From NCBI GenBank assembly GCA_002339345.1, contig DDKM01000008.1, positions 1 through 41,774 on the forward strand: DNA of 41,774 bases, in the 5' to 3' direction. The DNA comes from Firmicutes bacterium UBA2598 (GTDB taxonomy: Bacteria > Bacillota > PH28-bin88). The notes beneath the pieces are model-generated. The model saw only the letters and a list, made by a program, of their open reading frames with translations, was not told where the DNA came from and made no database searches. Both the position numbers and the translations under genes were made by a program. Positions 38,757 through 41,774 of this stretch are shown in pieces. Numbering within the stretch: the first letter of the stretch is position 1; each line of letters starts with the position of its first letter.

Positions 38757-40266
38757 AATTATGCTCCAGGGTACCTCCTCTAATGTGGGCAAAAGCATCT
38801 TAACCGCCGCCCTCTGCCGTATCTTCCATCAGGACGGCTACAAAGTTGTGCCATTTAAGTCCCAAAATATGGCATTAAACTCCGCCATAGCGGTTGAAGG
38901 AGGGGAGATTGGCCGGGCCCAGGCTTTTCAAGCCCAGGCTGCCGGGCTTCAACCATCGGTACGGATGAACCCCATTTTGTTAAAACCTTCAGGTAATATG
39001 AATTCCCAGGTCATCGTACTGGGAAAAGCCATCGGGTTAAAGGGAGCCTTCCAATACCACTCGGACTTAAAGCCCGAGCTGTTGGCCATTATTCGTGACT
39101 GCCTGGATATGTTTGACCAAGACTATGAGGTGATCATCATTGAAGGTGCCGGTAGCCCGGCAGAAGTAAATCTGCGAGACACAGATATTGCTAACATGAA
39201 GGTGGCAGAGATGGCCTCTTCTCCGGTATTGTTGGTGGCTGATATTGATCGGGGAGGAGCCTTGGCGGCAATAGTAGGTACCCTGGAACTTCTGCTACCC
39301 CATGAACGGCATATGGTCAAGGGAATTATCATTAATAAATTCAGAGGCCATATCGGTCTGCTGCAGCCAGCCCTGGACTTTTTAGAAGCCAAAACTGGCA
39401 TCCCCGTTCTCGGGGTCATCCCCTACCTGGATCTTCACCTGCCTGAAGAAGATTCCGTAGCCCTGGAAGCACATCGCCATTACCCGGCCGGTGATCTGGA
39501 TGTAGCAGTGATCCGTCTACCCCTCATCAGTAATTTTACCGATTTCGACGCCCTAATGGGTGAACCCGATGTCAAACTAAGGTATGTGCGTAAGCCGGAA
39601 GAGTTGGGAAAACCTGACCTGCTCATAATTCCCGGCAGCAAGAATACCATTGAAGACACTCTTTTCCTTCACCACACCGGATTTACCCAAGCCATTTTAG
39701 CCCAGGAACAAACATTTATCGTTGGTATTTGCGGTGGATACCAAATCCTGGGCTGTTCGATAGCCGACCCCGCGGGGGTAGAGGCACGGATACCTAAAAT
39801 CGACGGTTTGGGGTTATTACCGGTGGACACAATCTTTCAAGCCGAGAAAACCACAGTGGAAACGGAGGGAGAACTGATCAGCTCTGTATCCTATCTTGCA
39901 CCGTTGCAGGGCAAGAAGGTTGCCGGCTATGAAATCCATATGGGTCAGAGCTACCCCCGGGCAGATGCCCTACCTTTAATCAAACTTACTAGAAACGGGA
40001 ACGGGAACAGGATCTTGGACGGGGTGGCAAATAAGCATCGACCTGTAATCGGTACATATTTGCACGGACTTTTTGATGCCGATGACTTCAGGCGTTCGTT
40101 TTTAAATTTGATCCGGTTGCGAAAAGGATTGGAACCCATCCAGCAGGAACATAGCCATGGGGATCACATGGAAAGGGAGCTTAACCGCCTGGCTCGCGTG
40201 GTGAGGGAAAGCCTGAATCTACCGCTTTTGTACCGTATAATGGAATTGCCTTATAATGGACGTTAA
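38746..40266 (+). CDS. cbiP: Cobyric acid synthase (adenosylcobyrinate a,c-diamide amidotransferase)
   Basis: CbiP/CobQ amidates four peripheral carboxylates using glutamine and ATP. The 506-residue protein starts at ATG 38746 (AAAGGGG 8 nt upstream; overlaps the cbiC stop). It has MLQGTSSNVGKSILTAALCR, PFKSQNMALNS, EGAGSPAEVNLRDTDIANM, ADIDRGGALAAIVGT and a C-terminal class I glutaminase domain with nucleophile Cys in VGICGGYQILG and GTYLHGLFD. Confidence 0.97.
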   Translation: MARKIMLQGTSSNVGKSILTAALCRIFHQDGYKVVPFKSQNMALNSAIAVEGGEIGRAQAFQAQAAGLQPSVRMNPILLKPSGNMNSQVIVLGKAIGLKGAFQYHSDLKPELLAIIRDCLDMFDQDYEVIIIEGAGSPAEVNLRDTDIANMKVAEMASSPVLLVADIDRGGALAAIVGTLELLLPHERHMVKGIIINKFRGHIGLLQPALDFLEAKTGIPVLGVIPYLDLHLPEEDSVALEAHRHYPAGDLDVAVIRLPLISNFTDFDALMGEPDVKLRYVRKPEELGKPDLLIIPGSKNTIEDTLFLHHTGFTQAILAQEQTFIVGICGGYQILGCSIADPAGVEARIPKIDGLGLLPVDTIFQAEKTTVETEGELISSVSYLAPLQGKKVAGYEIHMGQSYPRADALPLIKLTRNGNGNRILDGVANKHRPVIGTYLHGLFDADDFRRSFLNLIRLRKGLEPIQQEHSHGDHMERELNRLARVVRESLNLPLLYRIMELPYNGR

Positions 40267-40302
40267 TTAACTCTCTTAACTCTCTGCTAAGAGGTGTTTT
40301 AC

Positions 40303-41673
40303 TTGCCCATACCAAGGATAGTTTTGGCGGGAACCCATAGTGGGGTTGGTAAAACCACCATTGCCTCCGGCCTGATGCTGGCATACAAAAACCGGGGTTT
40401 ACGGGTGCAGGGCTATAAAGTCGGACCTGATTACATCGATCCTGGTTACCACCAACTGGCTACAGGTATCCCGTCCCGCAACCTTGACCTGAAGCTGACA
40501 CCCCGGGAGGTTTTGCGGGAACTGTTTACCCGATCTGCCACCAAAGCGGACTTGGCCGTCATAGAAGGTGTGATGGGACTATATGACGGCAGTGGCAGTA
40601 CCACCGAGGGAAGTACTGCCGATGTGGCCAAAACCATATCCGCACCGGTAATCCTGGTGGTGGATGCCAAGGCCATGGCAGCAAGTTGTGCTGCCATGGT
40701 TAAGGGCTTTGCCGCCATGGACCCTAAACTCAACTTGGCCGGCGTTATCTTGAACCGAGTGGGTTCTGATACCCATGCCGAACTGTTACGGGAAGCCATT
40801 AAGAATTACACCGGTCTGCCTGTGCTGGGTACCGTTGGCGCTTCCCCATTAACCCTACCGGAAAGGCATCTGGGGCTCTTGCCCACGTGGGAAAACAGGG
40901 AGGCGAAGGCCATAGTTGAAGCAGCAGCAGGGATGGTGAAGGAATTGGACCTAGAGGAAATTTTACGAATAGCCTATAATGCCCCTGCAATTATTCAAAA
41001 CACATCATTTTTTCCGCGGGAACCTGTCCACCGGGTTCCCATCGGCCTGGCTCTAGATCAAGCCTTTAACTTTTACTATCAAGACGGACTGGAATACCTA
41101 GAGGCCTTGGGAGCAGAACTGGTACCATTTAGCCCGCTGTCCTCTACCTGCCTGCCAAAGGGAATTGGCGGTCTTATTGTGGGAGGAGGCTTCCCGGAAA
41201 TGTTTCCCCAAGAGCTATCCGACAACCGTCCCCTCTTAACAGAGATTAAAAAAGCTTACAGTGCTGGTTTACCCATTTATGCCGAGTGCGGCGGCTATAT
41301 GTACCTGGCAGAAGAACTAATGGACCTGGACGGCAAATGTTTCCCCATGGTGGGATTGTTCCCCGGCAAGGCTACCATGCAACCAAGGTTGTCCGGTCTG
41401 GGGTATCGCCAAGGCATCACCCTACGGGATAGTCCCCTTGGCCCTGCCGGCACCCTGTTGTGCGGGCATGAATTCCATTATTCAACCATGACTCCCAGCC
41501 CCCAGCCTTTTCTGAAGCTGAAAGGACGGGGTAAAGAGACCTTTGACGGTTATGCCAGCAGTACTATAGCCGCTTCTTACCTACATACCCATTGGGCCGG
41601 CATAGATAAACCTGCCCGGTCTTTCTTAAGGGCCTGTTATAAATTTAGCAAAGGCCATTATAACAATTCATAG
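40303..41673 (+). CDS. cbiA: Cobyrinate a,c-diamide synthase
   Basis: TTG 40303, 8 nt after AAGAGG, gives the standard N-terminus MPIPRIVLAGTHSGVGKTT; the GTG at 40294 lies within the ribosome site. The 456-residue CbiA has YKVGPDYIDPGYHQ, VIEGVMGLYDGS, the ILVVDAKAMAASCAA switch and a glutaminase domain with Cys in PIYAECGGYMYLAEEL and HYSTM, YLHTHWAG. It amidates the a and c side chains of cobyrinic acid. It is the last gene of the operon, 36 nt after cbiP. Its place after cbiP is opposite to pathway order. Confidence 0.97.
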   Translation: MPIPRIVLAGTHSGVGKTTIASGLMLAYKNRGLRVQGYKVGPDYIDPGYHQLATGIPSRNLDLKLTPREVLRELFTRSATKADLAVIEGVMGLYDGSGSTTEGSTADVAKTISAPVILVVDAKAMAASCAAMVKGFAAMDPKLNLAGVILNRVGSDTHAELLREAIKNYTGLPVLGTVGASPLTLPERHLGLLPTWENREAKAIVEAAAGMVKELDLEEILRIAYNAPAIIQNTSFFPREPVHRVPIGLALDQAFNFYYQDGLEYLEALGAELVPFSPLSSTCLPKGIGGLIVGGGFPEMFPQELSDNRPLLTEIKKAYSAGLPIYAECGGYMYLAEELMDLDGKCFPMVGLFPGKATMQPRLSGLGYRQGITLRDSPLGPAGTLLCGHEFHYSTMTPSPQPFLKLKGRGKETFDGYASSTIAASYLHTHWAGIDKPARSFLRACYKFSKGHYNNS

Positions 41674-41718
41674 CCTCAAAATAAAAACACCCCAATAGCT
41701 AGGTTGTGACAAATTTAA

Positions 41719-41750
41719 AGACACCTCTCGGCATTGCCCTTGAGGTGTCT
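41719..41750 (-). terminator. Terminator of the converging rRNA operon
   Basis: A 9-bp perfect stem AGACACCTC (41719-41727) / GAGGTGTCT (41742-41750) with a 14-nt loop. On the minus strand it is followed by TTTAAATTT (41718-41710) and lies directly beyond the 5S rRNA end. On the plus strand it also closes the cobalamin operon, but with a poor T-tail. Confidence 0.7.
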
Positions 41751-41759
41751 GAAAAAGTT

Positions 41760-41774
41760 TCTGGCAGCGTCCTA
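41760..41774 (-). rRNA. rrf: 5S rRNA, 3' end only (partial)
   Basis: The window ends in CTGGCAGCGTCCTA, the reverse complement of TAGGACGCTGCCAG, the near-invariant 3' end of bacterial 5S rRNA. Only about 15 nt are inside the window, but the terminator that follows fits. Confidence 0.7.

Overview
The window comes from an endospore-forming member of the Bacillota, class Clostridia, most like the Desulfotomaculum/Pelotomaculum (Peptococcaceae) group. I infer this from the many sporulation genes, strong AGGAGG ribosome sites with frequent GTG/TTG starts, a T-box, an anaerobic (cbi-type) cobalamin pathway and a moderately high GC content. No species call is possible from sequence alone.

Region 1 (1-9.2 kb) is a spore/cell-envelope neighbourhood. 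It holds an unknown small protein, a four-LysM protein, a histidine-rich SPOCS/LysM coat-type protein (SipL-like), a GT4 glycosyltransferase, a secreted CAP-domain protein behind a structured leader, the sporulation protease YabG, a GT2 glycosyltransferase and a LysM/SleB-type cortex hydrolase. Sigma-K-like promoter motifs stand before the SPOCS protein and yabG, and a weaker one before the GT4 gene.

Region 2 (9.2-23 kb), read right to left on the minus strand, reproduces the conserved B. subtilis origin-proximal order csfB ... yaaO, tmk, holB, ricT(yaaT), yabA, rsmI(yabC), [abrB, divergent], metG, tatD(yabD), yabE (here two copies), rsmA(ksgA), ..., yabG. The genes yaaQ, yaaR and rnmV are absent at their usual places. 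A YkuK-like gene and a 37-residue small ORF lie between rsmA and the sleB-like gene. metG has a consensus sigma-A promoter and a T-box leader. csfB has a perfect-looking sigma-F promoter.

Region 3 (23-28.8 kb) holds a PdaB-like deacetylase, an ECF sigma factor/zinc anti-sigma/ABC transporter operon, the wreck of an MNT-HepT toxin-antitoxin pair (an internal deletion has joined the two genes out of frame), and a lower-GC nitrilase-family gene.

Region 4 (28.9-41.7 kb) is one long cobalamin operon: sigma-A promoter, cobalamin riboswitch with a terminator platform, cobalt uptake (cbiM, cbiQ, cbiO) and corrin-ring genes (cbiD, cbiET, cbiL, cbiF, cbiG, cbiH, cbiJ, cbiX, cbiC, cbiP, cbiA), mostly with 4-nt or longer overlaps. 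The most unusual gene encodes one polypeptide joining the CbiO transporter ATPase to the CbiD methyltransferase. No cbiN is present. The last bases match the reverse complement of a 5S rRNA 3' end, so an rRNA operon appears to converge on the cob operon from the right.
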